NCBI GenBank assembly: GCA_021851405.1
Contig: JAJZDW010000004.1
Location: 62,295-126,294 of the forward strand
Direction: 5' to 3'
Source of the DNA: Pseudomonadota bacterium
GTDB lineage: Bacteria; Pseudomonadota; Gammaproteobacteria; Steroidobacterales; Steroidobacteraceae
DNA length: 64,000 nt
A program made the position numbers and the translations under genes. Each line of letters starts with the position of its first letter. Within the stretch, counting starts at the first letter, position 1. Shown in pieces: positions 29,987 through 38,865 of this stretch. The notes beneath the pieces were generated by a model. The model was not told the origin of the DNA and did no database searches. It worked only from the letters and a program-made list of their open reading frames with translations.

Positions 29987-31353
29987 GCCGTCTGCAGGAG
30001 GCGGCTCAACGTTCGGCGATAGGCGGCGTCGATCCGGTCGCGGTCTTGGTGTCTGCCGTTCTTTACGACGTGCTCGCCGCCGGCGATGACGTCCTTGATC
30101 AGCGAGCGGCCCGAGGCAAACACCCAGGTATCGATCGCGCAGTCCGTGGTGCGTCCGGTCAGATCGGGATGCTGGGCATCCAGTCCGATGAAGTCCGCAC
30201 GGCATCCCGAGGCGATGGCGCCCACCGGCAGCGCGAGCGCCTGGGCGCCTCCGCGCAAGGCCTCTTCGAGCAGGCTCGCGCCGCTCGAGGGCTGATCGGG
30301 GCGCGCCAGCACATTGCGCGCCCGGCGCGCCAGGCGCTGTGCGTACTCCAGTTGGCGCAGTTCGCCGGCGGCATCGAGCCGGATGTGCGAGTCGGTGCCG
30401 ATCCCCCACCGGCCTGCCGCCTGCGCATAGGCGAGCGAGGGGAAGATGCCATCGCCCAGATTCGCCTCGGTCACCGGGCACAGGCCGGCCACTGCACCGC
30501 TGTGCGCCAGTTCGCTCGTCTCCGCGTCCGTCAGGTGGGTGGCGTGCACGAGGCACCAGCGCTCGTCGATGCTGGCATGGCGCAGCAGCCACTCCACCGG
30601 GCGTAAGCCCGTGAACGCCACGCAATCCTCGACCTCCTGCGTCTGCTCCGCGGCGTGAATGTGCACCGGGCCCAGCGGGTGCTGTGCCAGCAGCCGCGCC
30701 AGGTGCGCGCCGGTGACCGCCCGCAGCGAGTGCGGCGCGATGCCGACATTGCGCGCGCCGCTCGTGGGAACGGCGGTGCGTATCCGCGCGGTGATGCGCT
30801 CGAACTCCTCGAGGTCGGTAATGAAGCGCCGCTGTCCGGCGGTGGGCGCGACTGCGCCGAACTGACTCGATTCATAGAAGACGGGCAGGAGGGTCAGTCC
30901 GATGCCGGTGGTATCGGCGGCGGCCGCATGGCGTAGCGCCAGCTCCGCCGGGTCCTGATACAGGTTGCCGCGAGGATCGCGGTGCAGGTAGTGGAACTCC
31001 CCGACCGAGGTGAACCCGGCCTCGAGCAGATCGGCATAGGTGTAGGTGGCGATGACCTGAAGATCGTCGGGGTCGAGGCGCTCGAGAAAGCGGTACATGA
31101 GCTCGCGCCAGGACCAGAAGTCGTCCGTACCCCTCGGTCCGCGCCGCTCCGCGAGGCCCGCCATGGCGCGCTGGAAGGCATGACTGTGCAGGTTCGGCAC
31201 GCCCGGCAGCGCGAGTGCCAGACGCAGGTCCTCAGGGGTGGCGGCCGCGCCGCAGGCCACCTCGCAGATCAGTCCGGCGCGTACCGTCACGCGCACGTTG
31301 CGCCGCCACCCCGCGGACAGCCGTGCGGTGTCGAAGAAGAATGTCCGGTTCAT
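29983..31353 (-). CDS. hutF: Formimidoylglutamate deiminase
   Basis: Amidohydrolase: LPGVPNLHSHAFQRAMAGLAE, HIHAAEQTQEVEDC, GIGTDSHIRLDAAGELRQLEY. Confidence 0.92.
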   Translation of the reverse strand: MNRTFFFDTARLSAGWRRNVRVTVRAGLICEVACGAAATPEDLRLALALPGVPNLHSHAFQRAMAGLAERRGPRGTDDFWSWRELMYRFLERLDPDDLQVIATYTYADLLEAGFTSVGEFHYLHRDPRGNLYQDPAELALRHAAAADTTGIGLTLLPVFYESSQFGAVAPTAGQRRFITDLEEFERITARIRTAVPTSGARNVGIAPHSLRAVTGAHLARLLAQHPLGPVHIHAAEQTQEVEDCVAFTGLRPVEWLLRHASIDERWCLVHATHLTDAETSELAHSGAVAGLCPVTEANLGDGIFPSLAYAQAAGRWGIGTDSHIRLDAAGELRQLEYAQRLARRARNVLARPDQPSSGASLLEEALRGGAQALALPVGAIASGCRADFIGLDAQHPDLTGRTTDCAIDTWVFASGRSLIKDVIAGGEHVVKNGRHQDRDRIDAAYRRTLSRLLQTA

Positions 31354-31393
31354 GTTGCGCTCGGTCCGGTCGCGCCCCCGGGGGGGTTCCGCA

Positions 31394-31409
31394 ATATGTC
31401 TAGGCATAT
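31394..31409. promoter_or_regulatory. Candidate HutC operator 1 (ATATGTCTAGGCATAT)
   Basis: 16-bp near-perfect palindrome with TGnCTAGnCA core in hutF/hutI divergent intergenic region. Confidence 0.7.
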
Positions 31410-31413
31410 TATG

Positions 31414-31429
31414 ATTTGGCTAGGCAAAT
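31414..31429. promoter_or_regulatory. Candidate HutC operator 2 (ATTTGGCTAGGCAAAT)
   Basis: 16-bp near-perfect palindrome sharing the TGnCTAGnCA core, centre 20 bp from operator 1. Confidence 0.7.
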
Positions 31430-31444
31430 GAGAAGGCCCTGGCA

Positions 31445-32647
31445 GTGCAATTCGATCGTTTGTGGCGCGGTGCGACCCTGGCAACACTCTCGCCGCGGCT
31501 GCCGGGCATCGGTCTGATCGAGCGTGGCGCGCTCGGCGTCACGGCCGGACGGATCGTGTTCGCCGGTCCGGCCAACGAACTGCCCGCAGGCGCTCATGCG
31601 CGCGAGGACGTCGATCTCGACGGGCGCCTGGTAACCCCGGGTTTGATCGACTGCCACACCCACATCGTCTTTGGCGGCGAGCGCAGCGCGGAATTCGAGA
31701 TGCGTCTCGCGGGAGCCGACTACCAGAGTATCTCCCGTGCCGGCGGCGGCATTCTCTCCACCGTACGCGCCACACGCGCCGCCCCGGAGCAGACGTTGCT
31801 CAGCACGGCCGCGGAGCGGTTGCGCGTGCTGATGGGTGAGGGCGTCACCACGGTCGAGATCAAGTCCGGCTACGGTCTAGAGGCGCAGCAGGAGTTGCGC
31901 ATGCTGCGCGTGGCGCGGGCGCTCGGACGCGAATTGCCGCTCGGGGTGGTCACGACGCTGCTCGCTGCGCACGCCGTGCCGCCGGAGATGGACCGCGGCG
32001 CGTACCTGCGCAGTATCCGCGAGGACATGATTCCGCGGGCGGCGGCCGAGGGCTTGGCCGACGCCGTCGACGGCTTCTGCGAGGGCATCGCCTTCAGCGC
32101 CGCGGAGCTGCGGGAAGTGTTCACGGCGGCGCGCCATCACGGTCTGCCGGTGAAGCTGCACGCAGACCAACTCTCCGACGGCGGCGGTGCATCGCTCGCG
32201 GCGGAATTTCAGGCCCTGTCGGCCGATCACCTGGAATGGACGAGCGAGGCGGGCGTCGCGGCGATGGCGCAGGCCGGCACCGTTGCGGTGCTGCTGCCGG
32301 GCGCGTTCTATTGTCTGCGCGAGCGGCAGCGTCCGCCCCTTCAGGCGCTGCGCCGACATGGCGTGCGCATCGCGCTCGCCACCGACTGCAATCCCGGGAC
32401 CTCGCCGCTGCTCTCGATGCTCATGGCGATGAACCTCGGTGCGATTCAATTGGGTCTGACCGTCGAGGAGACACTGGCGGCGGTGACTCGCGAGGCGGCC
32501 TGCGCCCTCGGGCGCCAGAGCGACCTCGGGACGCTCGAGCCCGGCAAGACCGCTGACCTGGCGATCTGGAACGCCACCCGAGCGGCCGAACTCGTGTACT
32601 GGATCGGCCGCAATCCCCTGTATGCCCGCATTTGGAGGGGCCATTGA
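31445..32647 (+). CDS. hutI: Imidazolonepropionase
   Basis: GTG start with AGAAGG upstream; [42 protein letters not shown]. Confidence 0.94.
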   Translation: MQFDRLWRGATLATLSPRLPGIGLIERGALGVTAGRIVFAGPANELPAGAHAREDVDLDGRLVTPGLIDCHTHIVFGGERSAEFEMRLAGADYQSISRAGGGILSTVRATRAAPEQTLLSTAAERLRVLMGEGVTTVEIKSGYGLEAQQELRMLRVARALGRELPLGVVTTLLAAHAVPPEMDRGAYLRSIREDMIPRAAAEGLADAVDGFCEGIAFSAAELREVFTAARHHGLPVKLHADQLSDGGGASLAAEFQALSADHLEWTSEAGVAAMAQAGTVAVLLPGAFYCLRERQRPPLQALRRHGVRIALATDCNPGTSPLLSMLMAMNLGAIQLGLTVEETLAAVTREAACALGRQSDLGTLEPGKTADLAIWNATRAAELVYWIGRNPLYARIWRGH

Positions 32648-34185
32648 CTTCCATCGTGATGACACCCGGCCGGGTTCCGCTGGCCGATTGGGCCGCCATT
32701 TACCGCGGCCGTCCCGTTGCCCTCGATGAGCGCTGCTATGCCTCGATCGCGCGCGGCGCAGAGGCCGTCACGCGCATCGTGGCGCGCGGGGAGCCCGTCT
32801 ACGGGATCAACACCGGATTCGGCAAGCTCGCCAGCGTGCGCATCGAGGCGGCCGATCTGGCTCGTCTGCAGCGCAATATCGTGCTGTCACACTGTGTCGG
32901 GGTGGGCGAGACCATGCCCGCATCCGTCACGCGGCTGATGTTGGCGCTGAAGATCGCCAACGTCGCGCAGGGCGCCTCGGGGGTGCGCCCGGAAACGGTT
33001 CGACACCTCTGTGCGCTGCTCGAGCGTGACCTGCTGCCGATCGTCCCGGCCCAGGGCTCCGTGGGCGCCTCGGGCGATCTGGCGCCGCTGGCGCACCTGG
33101 CCGCCGTGCTGATCGGCGTCGGGGAAATCCGCCGACCGGACGGAACGCGCGCGCCGGCCACGCAGGCGCTGCACGAGGCGGGACTGGCGCCGCTGACGCT
33201 CGCGCCCAAAGAGGGTCTGGCGCTCCTGAACGGCACGCAGTTCTCGACGGCCAACGCGCTCGCCGCCTTGTTCGACATCGAGACGGTGTTTCAATCCGCA
33301 CTGGTCACCGGCGCGCTGTCGACGGAGGCCGCCAAGGGCTCCGATACCCCCTTCGATGCACGCATCCACGCCCTGCGCGGTCATCGCGGCCAGATCGAAA
33401 CCGCCGCCGCGCTGCGCGCGCTCATGGCCGGCTCAGCGATCCGTGATTCGCACCGCACGGCCGACCCGAGAGTCCAGGACCCATACTGCCTGCGCTGCCA
33501 GCCGCAGGTGATGGGCGCGGCGCTCGATCTGTTGCGCCACGCCGCCGGCACGCTCGCGTGCGAAGCCAATGGCGTGTCGGACAACCCGCTGATCTTCCCC
33601 GAGGCCGATGAGGCGCTCTCCGGCGGGAATTTCCACGCCGAGCCGGTGGCGTTCGCGGCCGACGTCATGGCGCTGGCGCTGTGCGAGATCGGCTCGCTCT
33701 GCGAGCGACGCATCGCCATGCTGGTCGACCCGGCGCTCTCCGGGCTGCCGGCCTTTCTCACCCCGAGTCCAGGCCTGAACTCCGGGCTGATGATGCCGCA
33801 GGTGACCGCCGCGGCACTGGTGTCCGAGAACAAGCAGTGCGCGCATCCGGCCAGCGTCGACTCGATTCCAACCTCGGCCAACCAGGAAGACCATGTGTCG
33901 ATGGCCGCGCACGCGGCGCGCCGCCTGCACCAGATGACCCGCAACGCCGCGGCGATCGTCGGCATCGAGCTGATTACCGCAGCGCAGGGCTGCGACTTTC
34001 ACCGCGGTCTGCGCTCGAGCAAGGTGCTCGAAGCGGTGCGCAGCGCGGTGCGCACGCGTATCCCGCCGCTCGGCGAGGACCGCTATCTGCATACCGATCT
34101 GGAGGTCGCCGCGGAGCTGGTTCGTGAGCGGGCGCTGCCGCGGGCGGCCGCCGACGTGTCACTGCCCGCACTGGAGCCGACATGA
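32644..34185 (+). CDS. hutH: Histidine ammonia-lyase
   Basis: [27 protein letters not shown] (MIO Ala-Ser-Gly), [39 protein letters not shown] start overlapping hutI stop inferred. Confidence 0.95.
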   Translation: MTSIVMTPGRVPLADWAAIYRGRPVALDERCYASIARGAEAVTRIVARGEPVYGINTGFGKLASVRIEAADLARLQRNIVLSHCVGVGETMPASVTRLMLALKIANVAQGASGVRPETVRHLCALLERDLLPIVPAQGSVGASGDLAPLAHLAAVLIGVGEIRRPDGTRAPATQALHEAGLAPLTLAPKEGLALLNGTQFSTANALAALFDIETVFQSALVTGALSTEAAKGSDTPFDARIHALRGHRGQIETAAALRALMAGSAIRDSHRTADPRVQDPYCLRCQPQVMGAALDLLRHAAGTLACEANGVSDNPLIFPEADEALSGGNFHAEPVAFAADVMALALCEIGSLCERRIAMLVDPALSGLPAFLTPSPGLNSGLMMPQVTAAALVSENKQCAHPASVDSIPTSANQEDHVSMAAHAARRLHQMTRNAAAIVGIELITAAQGCDFHRGLRSSKVLEAVRSAVRTRIPPLGEDRYLHTDLEVAAELVRERALPRAAADVSLPALEPT

Positions 34186-35009
34186 CCGAGTGGCTGGAAG
34201 TCGAGCGCGGCGACGCGCCGCTCGTGGTCAGCTTTCCGCACACGGGTACGCAGCTTCCGGCGCCGATCGCCGACCGGCTCATCTCGCCCTGGCTCGCCCG
34301 CAAAGACACGGACTGGTATGTCGATCGGCTCTACGCGATGGCGCTCGCGCTCGGGGCCACCACGGTGCGCACGGCCATCAGCCGCACGGTGATCGACGTG
34401 AACCGGGACCCATCGGGCGCCTCGCTCTACCCGGGTCAGAACACCACCGAGCTGTGTCCGACCCATACCTTTGACGGGGAGCCGCTCTACCGCGAGGGCG
34501 AGGCGCCGGAGGCGGCCGACATCGTCGCACGGCGCGCGCAGTACTTCGAGCCGTATCACGCGGCACTCGCGGCTGAACTCGAACGGCTGCGCGCCGAGCA
34601 CGGCCGGGTCGTGCTGTACGACGCGCACTCGATTCGCTCGCGCGTGCCGCGACTGTTCGACGGGGAGCTGGCGCACCTGAACCTCGGCACGAACCGCGGC
34701 ACGAGCTGCGCACCGGCGCTGCGGCGGGCCCTCGAGCAGGCGTGCGAGAGTCCGAGCTTTACGCTCGTCACCGACGGCCGCTTCGTCGGCGGCTGGACCA
34801 CGCGGCACTACGGCTGCCCGCAGCGCGACGTACACGCCGTGCAGATGGAGCTCGCCTGCCGCAGCTACCTCAGCGAGCCGGCCGTCCCCGGCACCGGCAA
34901 CTGGCCGCCGCCGTTCGAACCGGCGCGCGCCGCGCCGTTGAGCCACGTGCTGCAGCGGGCCCTCAGTGCCTGTCTGGATTTCGCCCACTCTGCAACGGGA
35001 GTCGCCTGA
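34182..35009 (+). CDS. hutG: N-formylglutamate deformylase
   Basis: [47 protein letters not shown] overlap with hutH. Confidence 0.92.
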   Translation: MTEWLEVERGDAPLVVSFPHTGTQLPAPIADRLISPWLARKDTDWYVDRLYAMALALGATTVRTAISRTVIDVNRDPSGASLYPGQNTTELCPTHTFDGEPLYREGEAPEAADIVARRAQYFEPYHAALAAELERLRAEHGRVVLYDAHSIRSRVPRLFDGELAHLNLGTNRGTSCAPALRRALEQACESPSFTLVTDGRFVGGWTTRHYGCPQRDVHAVQMELACRSYLSEPAVPGTGNWPPPFEPARAAPLSHVLQRALSACLDFAHSATGVA

Positions 35010-36721
35010 TGAGCGCAGATCGCAAGCCCCGGACCCGCCTCGACACCACCCGGGTCATTCACGCCCCTACCGGCACGACGCTCACGGCGAAGAGCTGGCT
35101 CACCGAGGCGCCGCTGCGCATGTTGATGAACAATCTCGACCCGGCGGTGGGCGAGCGGCCGCAGGAGCTCGTGGTGTACGGCGGGATCGGCCGCGCCGCC
35201 CGCGACTGGGAGAGCTACGACACCATCGTTGCGACGCTGCGCCGGCTCGAGGCGGACCAGACTTTGCTCATTCAGTCGGGCAAGCCGGTCGGCGTGTTCA
35301 CGACGCACGCCGACGCACCACGGGTGCTCATCGCAAATTCCAACCTCGTGCCGCGCTGGGCGACCTGGGAGCACTTCAACGAGCTCGATCGCAAGGGCTT
35401 GATGATGTACGGGCAGATGACGGCGGGCTCGTGGATCTACATCGGCAGTCAGGGGATCGTCCAGGGAACTTACGAGACATTCGTCGAGATGGGACGGCGG
35501 CATTACGACGGGACGCTCCAGGGGCGCTGGCTGCTCACGGCCGGCCTCGGTGGCATGGGCGGCGCGCAGCCGCTCGCGGCGGTGATGGCCGGTGCCTCCT
35601 GCCTGGCGATCGAATGCCAGCGCTCGCGCATCGAGATGCGCCTGCGCTCGGGCTATCTCGACCACGCCACGGAGCGTCTCGATGAGGCAGTGGAGATCGT
35701 GCAGCGTGCCTGTGCCGAGGGCAAGGCGGTGTCGGTCGGATTGCTCGGCAATGCCGCCGACGTGCTGCCGGAATTGTTCAAGCGCGGTGTGCGGCCCGAT
35801 CTGCTCACCGATCAGACCTCCGCGCACGATCCGCTGAACGGCTACCTGCCCATCGGTTGGAGTGTCGAGCACTGGCTTGAGATGCGTGAGCGCGATCCGC
35901 AGGCCGTGACGCGCGCCGCCAAGGCGTCGATGGCCGTGCACGTGCGCGCCATGCTCGAGTTTCATGCGGCCGGCGTGCCGACCGTGGACTACGGCAACAA
36001 CATTCGCCAAATGGCGCTCGAGGAGGGCGTCAAGAATGCATTCGACTTCCCCGGCTTCGTGCCGGCATACATCCGCCCGCTGTTCTGCCGCGGCGTCGGA
36101 CCGTTCCGCTGGGCCGCGCTGTCCGGCGATCCGCAGGACATCTTCAAGACCGACGCGAAGGTCAAGGAGCTGCTGCCGCAGGACAAACACCTGCACCACT
36201 GGCTCGACATGGCGCGCGAGCGCATCCACTTCCAGGGACTGCCGGCGCGCATCTGCTGGGTCGGGCTCGGCGACCGGCATCGTCTCGGTCTCGCCTTCAA
36301 CGACATGGTGGCACGCGGGGAGCTGAAGGCCCCGGTGGTGATCGGCCGCGATCACCTGGACTCCGGTTCGGTGGCCTCGCCGAACCGTGAGACTGAGGCG
36401 ATGCGCGACGGGTCCGATGCGGTGTCCGACTGGCCGCTGTTGAACGCTCTGCTCAGCACCGCCTCGGGCGCGACGTGGGTTTCTCTGCATCACGGTGGCG
36501 GTGTTGGAATGGGATTTTCCCAGCATGCCGGCCTGGTCATCGTGTGCGATGGCACGGCGGCGGCGGCACGGCGCATTGCGCGCGTGTTGTGGAACGATCC
36601 GGCGAGTGGCGTGATGCGGCATGCCGATGCCGGTTATCCGCAGGCGATGGCCTGCGCGCGCGAGCAGGGGCTCGATCTGCCGGGGATTCTCCCGGATCCG
36701 ACTCGAACACCTCCCGCGTGA
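35009..36721 (+). CDS. hutU: Urocanate hydratase
   Basis: [63 protein letters not shown]. Confidence 0.95.
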   Translation: MSADRKPRTRLDTTRVIHAPTGTTLTAKSWLTEAPLRMLMNNLDPAVGERPQELVVYGGIGRAARDWESYDTIVATLRRLEADQTLLIQSGKPVGVFTTHADAPRVLIANSNLVPRWATWEHFNELDRKGLMMYGQMTAGSWIYIGSQGIVQGTYETFVEMGRRHYDGTLQGRWLLTAGLGGMGGAQPLAAVMAGASCLAIECQRSRIEMRLRSGYLDHATERLDEAVEIVQRACAEGKAVSVGLLGNAADVLPELFKRGVRPDLLTDQTSAHDPLNGYLPIGWSVEHWLEMRERDPQAVTRAAKASMAVHVRAMLEFHAAGVPTVDYGNNIRQMALEEGVKNAFDFPGFVPAYIRPLFCRGVGPFRWAALSGDPQDIFKTDAKVKELLPQDKHLHHWLDMARERIHFQGLPARICWVGLGDRHRLGLAFNDMVARGELKAPVVIGRDHLDSGSVASPNRETEAMRDGSDAVSDWPLLNALLSTASGATWVSLHHGGGVGMGFSQHAGLVIVCDGTAAAARRIARVLWNDPASGVMRHADAGYPQAMACAREQGLDLPGILPDPTRTPPA

Positions 36722-36765
36722 CATATGAGGGTGCGGACGTGACATAAATAGCGCCCGCGCCGACG

Positions 36766-36795
36766 CGCGATGCTGCGTTATGTACGCAGCACGCG
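36766..36795. other. Inverted repeat/hairpin downstream of hutU
   Basis: TGCTGCG-TTATGTA-CGCAGCA perfect 7-bp arms, extendable with a bulge; no T tract. Confidence 0.4.
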
Positions 36796-36835
36796 GCGGT
36801 GAATACGAGCTGAGAAATACGCCGCATCGCAGCGC

Positions 36836-36864
36836 TTGACTCGCGCGGCCCCTGCCTCGACACT
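36836..36864 (+). promoter_or_regulatory. Candidate sigma70-type promoter for the riboswitch transcript
   Basis: TTGACT (36836-36841), 17-nt spacer, GACACT (36859-36864), predicting a start near 36871, just 5' of the aptamer. Confidence 0.4.
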
Positions 36865-36867
36865 GCA

Positions 36868-36950
36868 CGCAGTGTAAAGGGCAAACCCGTCGAAAGACGG
36901 GGACGCAAAGCCACCGGTCTTCGGGTCAATCCCATGACGGCGGGGCCGCC
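36868..36950 (+). ncRNA. c-di-GMP-I (GEMM-I) riboswitch aptamer
   Basis: AAAGGGCAAACCCGTCGAAAGACGGGGACGCAAAGCCACCGG...ATGACGGCGGGGCCGCC: conserved GGGCAAACC, stem CCCGTC-GAAA-GACGGG, GGACGCAAAGCC and the 3' motif. Confidence 0.92.
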
Positions 36951-37039
36951 ACGATCGCGCTGCAGGCGCATCGCAAGCTTCCTCCGTCTCCAGGGAACGC
37001 ACCGTCGGCCGGGGCACCACGACCGAGCGTCCAAGAGAC

Positions 37040-38518
37040 ATGACACCAGCGGAAAATCTGGCGCCGCTCCCGGAGACCGGCGCGCCATCATCGGTCGGCC
37101 TCGCCGCCGAGGCGGGTCCGTTCGTGATCAACCTGTGCTCCTCGAGCACGCCCATGGCGCTGCCGCGCGCCGACCTGCCCGAACTGAGCCGCTTCACGTT
37201 CTTCGTGAGCCGCCGCTTCGAGGAAGGCCGCGAGCGGTTCCGTCTGCACATGGGATTCTTCACCACTCAGACCGAAGCGGAGAGCTGGCTCGGGCTGGTG
37301 CGCGAGATTTATCCGGGCGCCTGGGCCGGCGAAGCGCCCGGGAAGAAGCTGCGCGCCCGCGCCGTGGCGGATGCCGAGGCGCAGGCGGCCCATGCGGCCG
37401 GCCCGCATTCGCTCGCGCCCCAGGTCGAGCCGCCGGTCGAGGCACCGGTCGAGACACCGGCCCCGCTGGCGCTCTCGCTCGTTGAGGCTCCCGAAGCATC
37501 GCAGACGGTACCGACGCTGCATCCGCCTGCTGAGGCGAAAGCCGCACCCGCATCCGCATCCGCATCCGCATCCGCACCCGCGCCTGCGCCTGCGCCTGCG
37601 TCCGAGCCTGCGCCCGCGCCAGCCCCTCTCCGCGCGGCGGTCCCGCCGTCGCGCGCCGCCGCCGGCCCTGCGGGACGTGCCTCCGCGGAACCGACCCGCA
37701 CACCGACCGTGTTCGGGAATTCCAACATCAAGGAAGTCTTGGCGTCCCTCGATGAGCCTCTGGAGGCGACCGGCGCGACCCGCGCATTGCCGATTCCCGA
37801 GGCGGCGCTCTCCGATGCCCAGGCGCTGCAGTACCTCGAAGGGCGTACCCCCGAGGCGCTCGCCAAGCCGGCCGCTTTCGCCGTGCAGCTGAAGTGGTCG
37901 GTGCAGCCGATCGCATTTGAGAAGCTGCCGCCGCTGGCGATCTTCAGCGCCTACACGCTGTACTGCGTCGAGGGCAGCCGCGAGGGCCGCAAGTGGTACG
38001 GGCTGCGCCTGGGATTCTTCAACGATCCGATCTCCGCCAAGCAAGTTGCGGGCTACGTCCGTTCGGAATTCCCCTCGGCCGCCGTGGTGCCCGTGAGCGG
38101 CGATGAGCGCCAGCGCGTGAGCGGGGAGTCCGGCGCGCCGCCGCCGCGCTCGGCCCCGCTGGCCGCACAGACCGTGGACCACGAGTTCAAGTTGTTCGAC
38201 GAAGAGGCATCGGCTCGCGCCGGCGCGCCGCACGCGAGCGCGGCTGCGCCGCCGCCGAAGGCGCCGGTGCACGAGCTGCGGCCGGCGGCCATGGCCAAGC
38301 GAGCCTCCGGGGGCGGCAAGGTGCACGCGCGTGAGCGCCGCGCACCGCAGACGCTGGAGGAGACTTTGGAGATTCTCGGTGCGCACGAACTGACCATCGA
38401 AGATCGGCGCGACGAGGCCGGCGATGCGCGTGGTTCGGGCGGGGCCCGCAAGGTGGAGAAGAGCACGCCGTTCACGCGGCTGCTCGAGCGGTTGGGCGAG
38501 CGAGTCCGCAAGAACTGA
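37040..38518 (+). CDS. Dual SPOR-like repeat protein with Ala/Pro/Ser-rich linker, downstream of c-di-GMP riboswitch
   Basis: Two homologous segments: FTFFVSRRFEEGRERFRLHMGFFTTQTEAESWLGLVREIYPGAWA and YTLYCVEGSREGRKWYGLRLGFFNDPISAKQVAGYVRSEFPSAAV; no obvious signal peptide or TM helix. Confidence 0.75.
   Translation: MTPAENLAPLPETGAPSSVGLAAEAGPFVINLCSSSTPMALPRADLPELSRFTFFVSRRFEEGRERFRLHMGFFTTQTEAESWLGLVREIYPGAWAGEAPGKKLRARAVADAEAQAAHAAGPHSLAPQVEPPVEAPVETPAPLALSLVEAPEASQTVPTLHPPAEAKAAPASASASASAPAPAPAPASEPAPAPAPLRAAVPPSRAAAGPAGRASAEPTRTPTVFGNSNIKEVLASLDEPLEATGATRALPIPEAALSDAQALQYLEGRTPEALAKPAAFAVQLKWSVQPIAFEKLPPLAIFSAYTLYCVEGSREGRKWYGLRLGFFNDPISAKQVAGYVRSEFPSAAVVPVSGDERQRVSGESGAPPPRSAPLAAQTVDHEFKLFDEEASARAGAPHASAAAPPPKAPVHELRPAAMAKRASGGGKVHARERRAPQTLEETLEILGAHELTIEDRRDEAGDARGSGGARKVEKSTPFTRLLERLGERVRKN
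37544..37620 (+). repeat. Imperfect hexanucleotide tandem repeat (GCATCC/GCACCC/GCGCCT) encoding (AS)n(AP)n
   Basis: gcaccc gcatcc x4 gcaccc gcgcct x3 gcgtcc gagcct gcgccc. Confidence 0.85.
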
Positions 38519-38547
38519 CGGCCCAGCGGCGGCGCAGACCTCGCCGT

Positions 38548-38859
38548 TCAGCGCGGGCCGAACAGCTTGTGCAGCTCGCTCAGCGCCTGATCGCTCGCCC
38601 CGCCGTTGCCCGCCGCGTATGCGCCGGGGCGCGGGCGGAAGAAATCACAGAAGTTCGCCCCTTCCTTGTTGCGCACCTCCTCGGCGCTCTGCTCGCGGCA
38701 GGCGCCCGTGACGCGCGGATCGTACTCGCGGCACATCCGGCACGCGTGCAGCTGTGCGCGGCAGTTCGGGCACTCCTCCAGGCGGCGCAGCGGTAGCGCC
38801 AGATCCGCCAGCGAGACGCCGCACTTCCAGCAGACCAGCTCGTGGGCCATGGCGGGCAC
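38548..38859 (-). CDS. Small zinc-ribbon-like protein
   Basis: CWKCGVSLADLALPLRRLEECPNCRAQLHACRMCREYDPRVTGACRE, multiple CxxC motifs. Confidence 0.7.
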   Translation of the reverse strand: MPAMAHELVCWKCGVSLADLALPLRRLEECPNCRAQLHACRMCREYDPRVTGACREQSAEEVRNKEGANFCDFFRPRPGAYAAGNGGASDQALSELHKLFGPR

Positions 38860-38865
38860 TGTATC

